Source: Aquimarina pacifica (GTDB taxonomy: Bacteria > Bacteroidota > Bacteroidia > Flavobacteriales > Flavobacteriaceae). From it: DNA of 64,000 nucleotides. How positions within the stretch are numbered: position 1 is the stretch's first letter; every line of letters begins with the position of its first letter. Positions 29,268-38,574 of the stretch are shown in pieces. The position numbers and the translations under genes are program-made. The stretch spans positions 17,874 through 81,873 of the forward strand of contig NZ_JACC01000030.1 in NCBI RefSeq assembly GCF_000520955.1, written 5' to 3'. Under the pieces are notes generated by a model that was not told the origin of the DNA, did no database searches, and saw nothing but the letters and a program-made list of their open reading frames with translations.

Positions 29268-30764
29268 ATGTCTAGATTAAACTATAAAATAATTTCACAT
29301 ATTATGGGGCTTCTTTTGCTCTGTAATGGAGGGTTCATGATGTTGGCTGCAATTGTCAGTTTTTTGTATAAAGACGGCGTGACGGTAGAAATTATGATGT
29401 CTTCCTTGTCGACCATGTTTGTTGGTGTTGCTTTAATGTTTTTGACTAGAGAACATCAAAAAGAAATTAATAAACGTGAAGGGTATATTGTTGTGACCTT
29501 TGGTTGGATTTTTATGTCATTGAGTGGCACCTTACCTTATATTTTTTCTGGAGCTATACCAACATTTACAAATGCCTTTTTTGAAACCATGTCGGGGTAT
29601 ACAACCACTGGGTCTTCTATTCTTAATGAAATTGAGATTATCCCCAAAGGCATCTTGTTTTGGCGTAGTTTAACGCATTGGATCGGAGGAATGGGTATAA
29701 TAGTATTAGCAATAGCGATCTTACCATTGTTGGGTATAGGAGGGATGCAATTGTTTACTGCAGAAGCTCCAGGTCCTAGTGCAGATAAATTACATCCTAG
29801 AATAACAGATACAGCAAAAAGATTATGGCTTATTTATTTTGGCTATACTGTAGCAGAAACTATTCTCTTGAAACTTGCAGGGATGAATTTTTTTGATGCA
29901 ATTAATCATTCTTTAAGTACACTTTCTACAGGTGGGTTTTCTACAAAAAATGCAAGTGTAGCATATTGGAATGATACACCGATTATTCAATATATCATTA
30001 TACTTTTTATGTTTTTGGCAGGAATGAATTTTGTTCTTAGCTACTTTGCGTTTAAGGGGAAGGTGCAAAAAATAATTAGAGATCAAGAATTTAGATGGTA
30101 TTCAATTTTTGTTATAGTATTTACGGTAATTACAGCAGTTGTGATTTATTACAAAGCAGATGTTTCTATTTCTTCTATTGATCATCCGATGGTGTGGGGA
30201 GAAGCAGAAAGTGCTTTTAGACATGCGCTGTTTCAGGTATTGGCTGTGATTACCACAACTGGTTTTGTAAGTGCTGATTTTACCAGGTGGACTCCTTTTC
30301 TAACGGTCTTTTTCTTTGGTATCTTTTTTTTAGGAGGATCAGCGGGTTCTACATCAGGCGGAATAAAAGTTGTGAGGCATTTAATAACTATTCGTAATGG
30401 GATTTTAGAGTTTAAACGTACGCTTCATCCTAGGGCGGTTCTGCCAGTTAGGTATAATACAAAAGCAGTTTCTAAAGAAATTGTGTTTAATATACTAGCA
30501 TTTTTTATTTTGTATATGCTTTCTTTTATTATTGGCTCCGTGGTATTAGGAATGCTAGGTTTAGATTTTGAAACCGCTATCGGGGGAGCGGCCTCTTCTC
30601 TAGGTAATATTGGGCCCGCATTAGGGAAACTTAGTCCTGTTAATAATTTTGATATGCTTCCCGATTTCGGAAAATGGTGGTGTTGTTTTTTAATGTTAAT
30701 AGGAAGATTAGAACTTTTTACAGTTCTTATTTTACTAACTCCGTTTTTCTGGAGAAATAATTAA
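29268..30764 (+). CDS. trkH: Trk system potassium uptake protein TrkH
   Basis: A 498-residue membrane channel subunit. The four selectivity-filter loops are all visible: SGYTTTGSS, STGGFST, TTTGFVS and SLGNIGPA. About ten membrane segments plus loops give the usual fold of the KtrB/TrkH superfamily. It starts 2 bp after the trkA stop, so the two are one operon and one complex. Confidence 0.96.
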   Translation: MSRLNYKIISHIMGLLLLCNGGFMMLAAIVSFLYKDGVTVEIMMSSLSTMFVGVALMFLTREHQKEINKREGYIVVTFGWIFMSLSGTLPYIFSGAIPTFTNAFFETMSGYTTTGSSILNEIEIIPKGILFWRSLTHWIGGMGIIVLAIAILPLLGIGGMQLFTAEAPGPSADKLHPRITDTAKRLWLIYFGYTVAETILLKLAGMNFFDAINHSLSTLSTGGFSTKNASVAYWNDTPIIQYIIILFMFLAGMNFVLSYFAFKGKVQKIIRDQEFRWYSIFVIVFTVITAVVIYYKADVSISSIDHPMVWGEAESAFRHALFQVLAVITTTGFVSADFTRWTPFLTVFFFGIFFLGGSAGSTSGGIKVVRHLITIRNGILEFKRTLHPRAVLPVRYNTKAVSKEIVFNILAFFILYMLSFIIGSVVLGMLGLDFETAIGGAASSLGNIGPALGKLSPVNNFDMLPDFGKWWCCFLMLIGRLELFTVLILLTPFFWRNN

Positions 30765-30940
30765 TCACAGGAACTGCGTAAGTTCATTATTTATTAGTTA
30801 GTAAATAAGTGAAATTCAAGATGTCTTTATCAATCTCAATAAAAGACCAATCACACTCTTAGAGTATAATAGGTTAAGAAATGTTTCGTGTAAACAAGCA
30901 CAAACATTAATAAAAAGTGTAAGTGGATGTTGCTACATCA

Positions 30941-31228
30941 CTATTGTATTTGCCACTCCCAAGTTGCAGATGAATATTTGGATAAAGACCATAATTCTGT
31001 TACCTTTTTTATAGTGTCTTTTACGGTGCCAGATATACTGTCAAGATGTTCATCTTCGATGAAGAATATGTCTAAAATAGACTCATAATATCCTGTATAG
31101 TTAGAATCAGATTGCTTTTGTGGTTCAAAGTCCAAAATTTCTGCATCTGTTTGTGCTACGTCAAAGTTTTCTTTAAGAAGATTGAGTACGTTTTTTGTTA
31201 CAATACGTTCTTTTTCTAGAGTATTCAT
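30941..31228 (-). CDS. Hypothetical acidic protein, 95 residues
   Basis: I do not recognise a family. The predicted protein is soluble, acidic, without signal peptide, cysteine or membrane segment, and mostly helical by composition. The end (SSATWEWQIQ) is aromatic. It begins with ATG after AAATCCCCCTTTT and stands alone between trkH (convergent) and the aminotransferase gene. The amino acid composition looks protein-like and not like an out-of-frame reading, so I treat it as a real small gene. Confidence 0.6.
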   Translation of the reverse strand: MNTLEKERIVTKNVLNLLKENFDVAQTDAEILDFEPQKQSDSNYTGYYESILDIFFIEDEHLDSISGTVKDTIKKVTELWSLSKYSSATWEWQIQ

Positions 31229-31407
31229 AAAAGGGGGATTTTATGTGAGTATTTAATAACTTCCTAATGGGGTATATTATGGAGCGGTTTTGATTTTTTT
31301 ACAATTATAATGCAAAGTTCAGCCTTTTTGAGTTAAGGAAGGAACAGCATATTCGTAAAAAAAAGTTAAAGGGAAGTTAAAAATTTGTGCAATTACGGTT
31401 AAACAAT

Positions 31408-31442
31408 AAACCGGTTACATCTATACTAGACATAACCGGTTT
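31408..31442 (-). terminator. Terminator of the desaturase-aminotransferase operon
   Basis: A 10-bp inverted repeat (AAACCGGTTA at 31408-31417, TAACCGGTTT at 31433-31442) with a 15-nt loop lies 24 bp after the aminotransferase stop. The T tail is short. Confidence 0.65.
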
Positions 31443-31465
31443 AGGGTATAAAATTAAGCTAAAAA

Positions 31466-32674
31466 CTATTGTAAAGCTTTTTTGATTCTATTGACAGCTT
31501 CAGTGATTTGTTCTGGACTTGCTGCGTATGAAATTCTAATACAATCACCGTTTCCAAAAGCGATTCCTGTAACAGTTGCTACATTTGCTTTTTCTAATAA
31601 GAACATAGAGAAATCAGTAGCATTTTCGATCGTTTGTCCTTGTAGTGTTTTACCAAAGTAATATGAGATATTAGGGAAAACATAAAATGCACCTTCTGGC
31701 TCATTACATTCAAATCCTGGGATCTCAGATAACAAATTTAAAATAAGTTTTCTGCGTTGCTCAAATTCATCCACCATGTATTTAATATTGCTTACAGGTG
31801 CTTCTAAGGCTGTAATTACTGCTCGTTGCGCAATACAGTTAGCTCCACTAGTAACTTGACCTTGTATTTTGTTACATGCTCGCGCTATAGTTTTTGGTGC
31901 ACCGATATATCCAATTCTCCATCCTGTCATGGCAAAAGCTTTTGCTACTCCATTAACAGTTACAGTTCTATTATACATATCGTCAAACTGAGCCATTGAT
32001 GCATGACTTCCTACATAATTAATATGTTCATAAATTTCATCACTTACTACAACGATATTGGGGTGCTTCTGTAGTACATCTGCTAAAGCTCTTAATTCTT
32101 CTTTGCTGTAGATAGATCCACTTGGGTTACAAGGAGAGCTATACCAAAGCATTTTTGTTTTCGGAGTGATTGCTTTTTCAAGTTGTTCAGCTGTCATTTT
32201 GAAATCAGTATCGATAGAAGTTTTTACTTCTACAGGAACTGCTCCAGCAAGTTTTACGATATCGCTATAGCTAACCCAATAAGGACATGGTAAAATTACT
32301 TCATCGCCTGGGTTTAGGTATACCTGAGCAACATTGTAAAGAGATTGTTTTGCTCCAGTTGATACAACAATTTGAGAATGGTCGTATGTTAATCCATTGT
32401 CTCGTTTAAATTTTGTAATGATAGCATCTTTCAATGCAACATATCCATCTACTGGAGTATAAGAATTATAATTGTCATTTACAGCTTGTATAGCGGCATC
32501 TTTAATGAAATCAGGAGTATTAAAATCGGGTTCTCCTAGACTAAGGCCGATAATGTCTTTTCCTTCTGCTCTTAATTCTCGAGCTTTGGCTGCCATGGCA
32601 AGTGTTGCTGATGCTTTGAGAGAATTAATTCTGTCTGATAATTGTGCGCTCATTTCTGAAACTGGTGTACTCAT
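31466..32674 (-). CDS. Aspartate aminotransferase-like class I/II aminotransferase
   Basis: A 402-residue PLP enzyme of the AspC/AspB-type Ib group. The PLP lysine is in GVAKAFAMTGWR. Other markers are STGAKQSLYN, SSPCNPSGS, VSDEIYEHINY and the C-terminal arginine segment CIRISYAAS. The likely reaction is aspartate plus 2-oxoglutarate, though related substrates cannot be excluded. It starts 22 bp after the desaturase gene and probably shares its promoter. Confidence 0.9.
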   Translation of the reverse strand: MSTPVSEMSAQLSDRINSLKASATLAMAAKARELRAEGKDIIGLSLGEPDFNTPDFIKDAAIQAVNDNYNSYTPVDGYVALKDAIITKFKRDNGLTYDHSQIVVSTGAKQSLYNVAQVYLNPGDEVILPCPYWVSYSDIVKLAGAVPVEVKTSIDTDFKMTAEQLEKAITPKTKMLWYSSPCNPSGSIYSKEELRALADVLQKHPNIVVVSDEIYEHINYVGSHASMAQFDDMYNRTVTVNGVAKAFAMTGWRIGYIGAPKTIARACNKIQGQVTSGANCIAQRAVITALEAPVSNIKYMVDEFEQRRKLILNLLSEIPGFECNEPEGAFYVFPNISYYFGKTLQGQTIENATDFSMFLLEKANVATVTGIAFGNGDCIRISYAASPEQITEAVNRIKKALQ

Positions 32675-32696
32675 TTTGATTGGTAAATAAAAGTTA

Positions 32697-33797
32697 CTAT
32701 TGCATTACCGCAGGTTTCATCCCCATTTCTTTAAGATGTCTAAAATGGGCAAGTATCGCCTTGCGGGTAGTTTTGTATTCGTTATAAGGTAAATTAAATT
32801 CTAAAGCTGTTTGCTTTACAATTTTGGAAATTTTAGTATAATGTACATGACTAATATTCGGAAAAATGTGGTGCTCTACCTGGTGGTTTAAGCCTCCTGT
32901 AAACCAATTAACTAGCCTGTTTTTTGTAGAGAAATTTACCGTGGTAAATAACTGGTGAATTGCCCATGTGTTTTTCATTGTGCCTGTCTTGTCAGGAAGC
33001 GGCATTTCTGTGTCTTCTACTATATGTGCTAATTGAAATACAATACTTAAAATCAATCCAGCTACATAATGCATGATAAAAAAGCCGATAAGAATTTTCC
33101 ACCAAGCAATAGACATAAATATCATCGGTATAGCTATCCAAATTAGGATATAAATTATTTTGGTGATTACAACGGTGCTCCATTGTTTTAATGGACTGGG
33201 TAGTTTACCATATGAAAGCTTACGCGAAAGATAATTTTTCGTTTGTTTAAAGTCCGTTGTAATAGCCCAATTAAAAGTTAATAAGCCATATAAAAAAATA
33301 GAATAGTAATGTTGGAATTTATGAAAACGTCTCCATTCTGCGTGTTGCGTAAAGCGAATTACCCTACCAGCATCCATGTCTTCATCATGACCATGTATAT
33401 TCGTGTAGGTATGGTGTAAGACATTGTGTTGTACCTGCCAATTGTATACATTTCCTGCCAAAATGTACAAGCTGCTTCCCATTAATTTGTTAATCCACTT
33501 TTTTGATGAATAGGATCCATGATTTCCATCATGCATTACATTCATTCCAACACCCGCCATTCCGACTCCCATAACAATGGTAAGCAATAGCATCCACCAT
33601 TGCGAGATGTCAAGTGTTAATATTAAAAAATATGGAGTCAAGAACAAAGTAAACATGACTACAGTTTTTAGGTGTAATTTCCAGTTTCCTGTTCTTTTAA
33701 TGTTATTGTCTTTGAAATATTCGTTTACACGCTTGTTAAGTGTTCTAAAAAATTTAGCAGAATCTACCCTACTAAAACGTACATCTGGTGTCGTCAT
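32697..33797 (-). CDS. Membrane fatty acid (acyl-lipid) desaturase
   Basis: A 366-residue di-iron membrane desaturase. The three histidine boxes are present: H89-DGN-H93, H124-NVL-HH129 and H305-QVE-HH310. Four or more membrane segments lie around them. The third box of QxxHH/HxxHH type and overall size fit the front-end/acyl-lipid desaturase family. The double-bond position cannot be deduced. It leads an operon with the aminotransferase gene. Confidence 0.9.
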   Translation of the reverse strand: MTTPDVRFSRVDSAKFFRTLNKRVNEYFKDNNIKRTGNWKLHLKTVVMFTLFLTPYFLILTLDISQWWMLLLTIVMGVGMAGVGMNVMHDGNHGSYSSKKWINKLMGSSLYILAGNVYNWQVQHNVLHHTYTNIHGHDEDMDAGRVIRFTQHAEWRRFHKFQHYYSIFLYGLLTFNWAITTDFKQTKNYLSRKLSYGKLPSPLKQWSTVVITKIIYILIWIAIPMIFMSIAWWKILIGFFIMHYVAGLILSIVFQLAHIVEDTEMPLPDKTGTMKNTWAIHQLFTTVNFSTKNRLVNWFTGGLNHQVEHHIFPNISHVHYTKISKIVKQTALEFNLPYNEYKTTRKAILAHFRHLKEMGMKPAVMQ

Positions 33798-33845
33798 GAT
33801 TGTTGAGGTTTATGAACAAACGTTATTTGTCATAATTATATTGAG

Positions 33846-33853
33846 CAAAGTTA
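33846..33853 (-). promoter_or_regulatory. Promoter -7 element of the desaturase operon (TAACTTTG)
   Basis: Exact TAnnTTTG match on the minus strand, 48 nt before the desaturase ATG. Confidence 0.7.
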
Positions 33854-33909
33854 GGTATTTAAATTTTTTAAGTTCCTAAAAAAGAAACAAAATATATGAT
33901 CTTATCTCG

Positions 33910-33917
33910 TATTTTTG
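33910..33917 (+). promoter_or_regulatory. Promoter -7 element of rsmG (TATTTTTG)
   Basis: Exact TAnnTTTG match 19 nt before the rsmG ATG, divergent from the desaturase promoter. Confidence 0.7.
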
Positions 33918-33936
33918 CTGCTTAATTTCTGAATTA

Positions 33937-34566
33937 ATGAATATCCTTCTAAAATATTTTCCTGATCTTACAGAAGAGCAACAATCTCAGTTTTCTGAAT
34001 TGGGAACTTTGTATGCTGAGTGGAATGCCAAAATTAATGTGATATCACGTAAAGATATAGAGTCTTTGTACGAAAGACATATTTTACATTCTTTGGGTAT
34101 TGCAAAGGTACAGCCTTTTGAGCCCGGTAGTAATGTGTTAGATGTGGGAACGGGAGGTGGTTTTCCAGGTATCCCACTTGCGATTTTATTTCCTGAAACC
34201 CAGTTTTATTTAGTAGATGTAATTGCTAAGAAAATTCGTGTTGTAAACGAAGTGGTAAATGCTTTAGGCTTAAAAAATGTAAAGGCAGAACAACGAAGAG
34301 CAGGTACTTTTGACGAACGTTTCGATTTTGTGGTAAGTCGAGCAGTTACTAATATGCCTGATTTTGTTAAGTGGGTAAGAAAAAATATAACAAAAAAGAG
34401 TCTACATGATATACATAATGGAATTCTTTATCTTAAGGGAGGAGACCTGTCAGAAGAATTATCCTTGTTTCCTAAGGCAGAACAACATGAGCTTTCGAAT
34501 TATTTTGATGAAGAATTTTTTGAAACTAAAAAAGTTGTGTATCTCCCTTTAAAATATAAGTTGTAA
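33937..34566 (+). CDS. rsmG: 16S rRNA (guanine-N7) methyltransferase
   Basis: Methylates G527 of 16S rRNA (E. coli numbering). The 209-residue protein has the N-terminal helix segment WNAKINVISRKD, the SAM site VLDVGTGGGFPGIPLAI and the catalytic-domain motif VSRAVTNMPDFVKW. Length is standard for the family. Single-gene unit. Confidence 0.96.
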   Translation: MNILLKYFPDLTEEQQSQFSELGTLYAEWNAKINVISRKDIESLYERHILHSLGIAKVQPFEPGSNVLDVGTGGGFPGIPLAILFPETQFYLVDVIAKKIRVVNEVVNALGLKNVKAEQRRAGTFDERFDFVVSRAVTNMPDFVKWVRKNITKKSLHDIHNGILYLKGGDLSEELSLFPKAEQHELSNYFDEEFFETKKVVYLPLKYKL

Positions 34567-34680
34567 TACTACGCTATTAGCTATAACTAGAAATTGGCAT
34601 TAATCAAATAGTAATCCGGGCTCAATTCAAATAATTTAGTCAGGAAAGTTATGTAGAAGTTTAATTTTAATGGATATAAA

Positions 34681-34730
34681 CTGCTGCCAAAACTATTTTT
34701 GAATCTTAATATTTTATAGTTCGGCAGCAG
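34681..34730 (-). terminator. Hairpin terminator after pruA
   Basis: CTGCTGCC (34681-34688) pairs with GGCAGCAG (34723-34730), and AACTAT (34691-34696) with ATAGTT (34716-34721) across a small internal loop. It lies 18 bp after the pruA stop between convergent genes. The T tail is weak. Confidence 0.58.
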
Positions 34731-34748
34731 TAAAGTGTATTTAGTTTT

Positions 34749-36377
34749 CTATTTCCCTAAAAAAGGATACCTGTAATTAGAAGGAGATAAGAAGGTTTCT
34801 TTGATTGTTCGAGGAGATACCCATCTTAGTAGATTAAGGTATGATCCTGCTTTGTCATTTGTACCAGATGCTCTTGCACCACCAAAAGGTTGTTGGCCAA
34901 CTACTGCTCCTGTAGGTTTGTCATTAATATAGAAGTTTCCGGCACTGTTCTGTAATGCTTCGGTTGCTTCATTAATTGCATACCTATCAGTAGAAAATAT
35001 AGCACCAGTTAGTGCATAATCACTTGTTTCATCTACTAATTGTAATGTTGTTTTCCAGTCTTTATCGTCATATACATAAATGGTAATTACTGGTCCAAAA
35101 AGTTCTGTGCACATAGTAGTGTATTTTGGATCTTTGGTGACAATTACAGTGGGTTCGATAAAATAACCTTTCGACTTGTCATAATTTCCGCCAGCTATGA
35201 TTGTAGCATCAGTATCTTTTTTAGCTTTTTCAATATAACTCACAAGGTTGTCAAATGAACGCTCGTGAATGACTGCGGTTATGAAGTTGCTCATGTCTTC
35301 AGGAGAGCCCATCTTAAATGATTTTATATCCTCTAGCACTTGTTTTTCTACTGCTCCCCATATACTTTTAGGGATATATGCTCTAGAGGCGGCACTACAT
35401 TTCTGCCCCTGAAATTCAAAAGCTCCTCTAGATATTCCTGTAGCTACTTGTTTAGGGTTTGCGCTTGGATGTGCTATAATAAAATCTTTTCCGCCGGTTT
35501 CTCCTACAATTCTTGGGTATGTTTTATAGGTGTGAATATTAGCGCCTATTTTTGCCCAAATATCCTTAAAAACATGCGTGCTTCCAGTAAAATGGATGCC
35601 TGCAAAATCAGGACTAGCTAAAACTGTATCTGTAATCATTAAAGGATCTCCGTATACCACATTAATTACACCATCAGGGACCCCAGCTTCTTTAAAAATA
35701 TCAACAATTACTTTGGCAGAGTAAATTTGACTATCACTTGGTTTCCATACAACTGTATTTCCCATCAGTGCAGCACTAGCAGGAAGGTTTCCTGAAATTG
35801 CAGTAAAATTAAAAGGAGTTATAGCGTATACAAAACCTTCTAGAGGACGGTATTCGAGTCTATTCCATATGTCAGAAGTAGAATCGGGTTGGTCTTCGTA
35901 GATTTTTGTCATGAATTCTACGTTAAAGCGCAAGAAATCTATGAATTCACATGCGGCATCGATCTCTGCTTGAAAAATGTTCTTGGATTGGGCTAGCATA
36001 GTCGCAGCGTTAATTTTTGACCTGTATGGTCCTGCGATTAATTCTGCAGCCTTTAAAAATACTGCTGCGCGTTCTTCCCAATTAAGATTAGCCCATTTTT
36101 TTCTTGCTTCTAGAGCAGTCTCAATTGCTTTTTCAATATGTTGTTTTTCTGCTTTATGATAGGTGCCCAGAACATGTTGATGATCATGAGGTGGTGTCAT
36201 AACAGCAGTGTCTCCTGTTTTTATTTCTTCCCCATTAATATATAAAGGTATATCTATCGTAGAGTTATACATTGATGCATAAGTAGCTAGAACCTCTTCT
36301 CTTTCTGAGGTTCCGGGAGCATATGATTTTACTGGTTCATTAATTGCTGCCGGGACTTGAAAAAAGCCTTTTCCCAT
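34749..36377 (-). CDS. pruA: L-glutamate gamma-semialdehyde dehydrogenase
   Basis: Second step of proline breakdown, oxidising glutamate semialdehyde (P5C) to glutamate with NAD. The 542-residue monofunctional ALDH4-type enzyme shows ITPFNFTAISGNLP, the FTGSTHVF nucleotide-binding segment, catalytic Glu in VGETGGKDF and catalytic Cys in EFQGQKCSAASRAY. The C-terminal part NDKPTGAVVGQQPFGGARASGTNDK is diagnostic. No proline dehydrogenase gene is adjacent. Confidence 0.96.
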   Translation of the reverse strand: MGKGFFQVPAAINEPVKSYAPGTSEREEVLATYASMYNSTIDIPLYINGEEIKTGDTAVMTPPHDHQHVLGTYHKAEKQHIEKAIETALEARKKWANLNWEERAAVFLKAAELIAGPYRSKINAATMLAQSKNIFQAEIDAACEFIDFLRFNVEFMTKIYEDQPDSTSDIWNRLEYRPLEGFVYAITPFNFTAISGNLPASAALMGNTVVWKPSDSQIYSAKVIVDIFKEAGVPDGVINVVYGDPLMITDTVLASPDFAGIHFTGSTHVFKDIWAKIGANIHTYKTYPRIVGETGGKDFIIAHPSANPKQVATGISRGAFEFQGQKCSAASRAYIPKSIWGAVEKQVLEDIKSFKMGSPEDMSNFITAVIHERSFDNLVSYIEKAKKDTDATIIAGGNYDKSKGYFIEPTVIVTKDPKYTTMCTELFGPVITIYVYDDKDWKTTLQLVDETSDYALTGAIFSTDRYAINEATEALQNSAGNFYINDKPTGAVVGQQPFGGARASGTNDKAGSYLNLLRWVSPRTIKETFLSPSNYRYPFLGK

Positions 36378-36829
36378 AATGTAATGTGTTAGTTTGAATT
36401 AGTTGAGATGTCTCCATCTGTTGAGTTAACTGTATTAGATAGCAAAGATAGAAAATAATAGAGCCTAAAATATATTTTAACCTTTTGTACAGAAAAATAG
36501 GAATGCAAGTGCTGTTTTGAAAGTGCTAGAATAGAAAATTAATTGTTTATTGAGTTTGAAAAAGGTGGAAGTGGTTTGGAGTCATAGTTAGTTTTGATCC
36601 CAAAACTGCATAGAAAAGACGTCGTGAGTGTCTAAATTCAATGTATAAATAGCCTAAGTCTAACAAGGGGCGGCGGCTTTCTCGAATTATATATTATTTT
36701 TGATAAGAAGTATTTGCGATTACTCTATTTTTTTGTCACAAAGGGAGTCAGAGTTTTCAGGCTTATAAATATTTAGAGTATGTGTTTTTTTTTGTAAGTT
36801 GTAACATATTTAGTCGACCTAGAAAATAT
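36378..36829. other. Intergenic region between pruA and the NRDE gene
   Basis: About 450 bp of AT-rich DNA between divergent genes. The pruA promoter lies near its left end. I see no clear promoter for the NRDE gene, no RNA gene and no repeat. Confidence 0.6.
36443..36450 (-). promoter_or_regulatory. Promoter -7 element of pruA (TATCTTTG)
   Basis: Exact TAnnTTTG match on the minus strand, followed by CTATC, 65 nt before the pruA ATG. Confidence 0.72.
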
Positions 36830-37546
36830 ATGTGTACAGTTACGTTGATCCCCACTAAAGAAAATAATTTTATTCTTACCTCGAATCGTGATGAGGCAAT
36901 AAATAGAAAAACTTTACTTCCTGAATTCTATCAAGAAAACGGATCCAGAATGTTATTTCCTAAAGATGCAGTCGCAGGGGGGACATGGATTGGTGTTAGT
37001 GATAAGAACACTATGATTTGCCTACTTAATGGTGGGTTTGATATTCATAAAAGAGCTTCTGCTTACAGGCAAAGTAGAGGAGTTGTGGTAAAAGAGTTAC
37101 TAGGTGCGGATGATTTAGAAAAGTCGATTTTGGATTATAATTGTAAGGGTATTGAACCTTTTACTATTATTGCTGCAAATTGGAATTCGGATTTATTATT
37201 GTTAGAATTTGTTTGGGACGGAAACCAAAAACATCTCCGGGTATTAGAAAAAGAACTGTATATATGGTCATCCTCGACATTGTATACTCAGGAAATGAAA
37301 AAAGTTCGGGAGCATTGGTTTGCTGATTTTGAGATCAATAATACGCTAACACCAGAATCATTACTTTATTTTCATAAAAATGCAGGAGTGGGAGATTGTA
37401 ATATTGACTTGCAGATAGATAGAGGAGATTTGAAAACAAAAAGTATTACTCAAATTGTGAAGAAAGAAGAGGAATTGTCTATGCGTTATGAAAATCTACA
37501 AAATAAAGAAGTGAGTACGGTTATTTTTGAGGCCATTACTGCTTAA
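36830..37546 (+). CDS. NRDE family protein (TANGO2-like)
   Basis: A 238-residue protein of the NRDE/TANGO2 family. The start MCTVTLIP and the motif TSNRDEAINR are the family signature. The conserved second residue Cys may become the N-terminus after Met removal, as in Ntn-type hydrolases. Other marks are GGTWIGVSDKN and NGGFD. The frame extends to GTG at 36782, but ATG at 36830 puts Cys at position 2 as in the family. Biochemical role is unsettled; eukaryotic TANGO2 has been linked to heme and lipid handling. The DUF6695-like gene follows after 26 bp, so they are likely cotranscribed. Confidence 0.88.
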   Translation: MCTVTLIPTKENNFILTSNRDEAINRKTLLPEFYQENGSRMLFPKDAVAGGTWIGVSDKNTMICLLNGGFDIHKRASAYRQSRGVVVKELLGADDLEKSILDYNCKGIEPFTIIAANWNSDLLLLEFVWDGNQKHLRVLEKELYIWSSSTLYTQEMKKVREHWFADFEINNTLTPESLLYFHKNAGVGDCNIDLQIDRGDLKTKSITQIVKKEEELSMRYENLQNKEVSTVIFEAITA

Positions 37547-37572
37547 TAGATGATTTTTTAAAATAGAAAAGA

Positions 37573-38574
37573 TTGAAAAAGTATACAGGTAAAATAATTT
37601 CACTTGCCTTTCCTGATACATTTGTGAAATATTCTGATGAATTCTTAGTTAAGGCCTTCTTGGCAGTTGGGTTCGGGAAAAGTAACTATATTAAAGCGGG
37701 TCATGCAGCATTTGTACTTATCGAAAATGAGACTGGTAATGCTGAGTATTATGATTTTGGGAGATATGTTACGCCTCAAGGATATGGTAGAGTTCGAAGC
37801 GCAGAAACCGATGTAGAATTAGAGATTCCTTTTAAAGCGCTTTTGGGGGCTGACCAAAAAATAGAGAATCTTGAAGAGTTTTTGCTTTGGTTAGAAAAAC
37901 ACCCAGAAAAAACACATGGCAGTGGTCGATTAGTGGCATCAGTTTGTGATTATATTGATTATCAAAAAGCTAAAGATTTTGTTCTTTCTATTCAGGAAAA
38001 AGGGAGTGTGTTGTATCGAGCATTTGGCAAAGAAGGAAGTAATTGTTCTCGTATTGTAGCAGATACTATTTTGGCAGGAACTGATCATTCAAAAATTATA
38101 AAAGCATTATTGCGTAATAAATCGTTTACTCCAAGTCCTTTGGGGAATGTAGAGAAATCTTCGTTAGGAGGTACTATATATCAAGTTAAGGATGGTGAGT
38201 TAACTGTGTACCCTGGGTCTGTCCTTCGAGAGAACTTGACCAATTATTTTGATAAGAAATTACCCGAAGTAAGTAATAGTGATTCTAAAAATGGGGTTGA
38301 TTTTTTATTAGAAAAAGCGCATTACCTCTCAGGTATTGGGAGTGGAGCCTATTTTACTTTAAAAAAAGTTGACCAAGAGGTGTCCTTATTCGAGATTACC
38401 AGATATACAGAATTCGGCGTTAAAGATTTTACAGGCCTTTTTATGGAAGTAAATAATAATTTTGATTCTACAAAAGAATATCAATTCGTGTATGATTCGA
38501 ATTGTAAATATTGTCACATCAAACAAGGTGATACTATAATCAGATTTGAATTAAAAAGAAGGGTTTTTAATTAA
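37573..38574 (+). CDS. DUF6695-like protein, possible permuted papain-like hydrolase
   Basis: A 333-residue protein that I place with the flavobacterial family DUF6695, with moderate certainty. It has no signal peptide or membrane segment. Residues ~38-66 contain KAGHAAFVLIEN followed by EYYDFGRY, and C158 lies in GSNCSRIVADTI at the head of a predicted helix. A conserved His strand before a Cys helix is the order of circularly permuted NlpC/P60 (papain-like) domains; that reading is inference. The C-terminal ~100 residues are a separate beta-rich region. The only available start is TTG at 37573, preceded by AGAAAAG. It overlaps apaG tail to tail by 8 bp. Confidence 0.75.
   Translation: MKKYTGKIISLAFPDTFVKYSDEFLVKAFLAVGFGKSNYIKAGHAAFVLIENETGNAEYYDFGRYVTPQGYGRVRSAETDVELEIPFKALLGADQKIENLEEFLLWLEKHPEKTHGSGRLVASVCDYIDYQKAKDFVLSIQEKGSVLYRAFGKEGSNCSRIVADTILAGTDHSKIIKALLRNKSFTPSPLGNVEKSSLGGTIYQVKDGELTVYPGSVLRENLTNYFDKKLPEVSNSDSKNGVDFLLEKAHYLSGIGSGAYFTLKKVDQEVSLFEITRYTEFGVKDFTGLFMEVNNNFDSTKEYQFVYDSNCKYCHIKQGDTIIRFELKRRVFN

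Noticed and set aside
36661..36690. GC-rich GGGGCGGCGGC patch as an attachment or repeat site
   Set aside because: It occurs once, has no inverted or direct partner in view and no mobile gene nearby.
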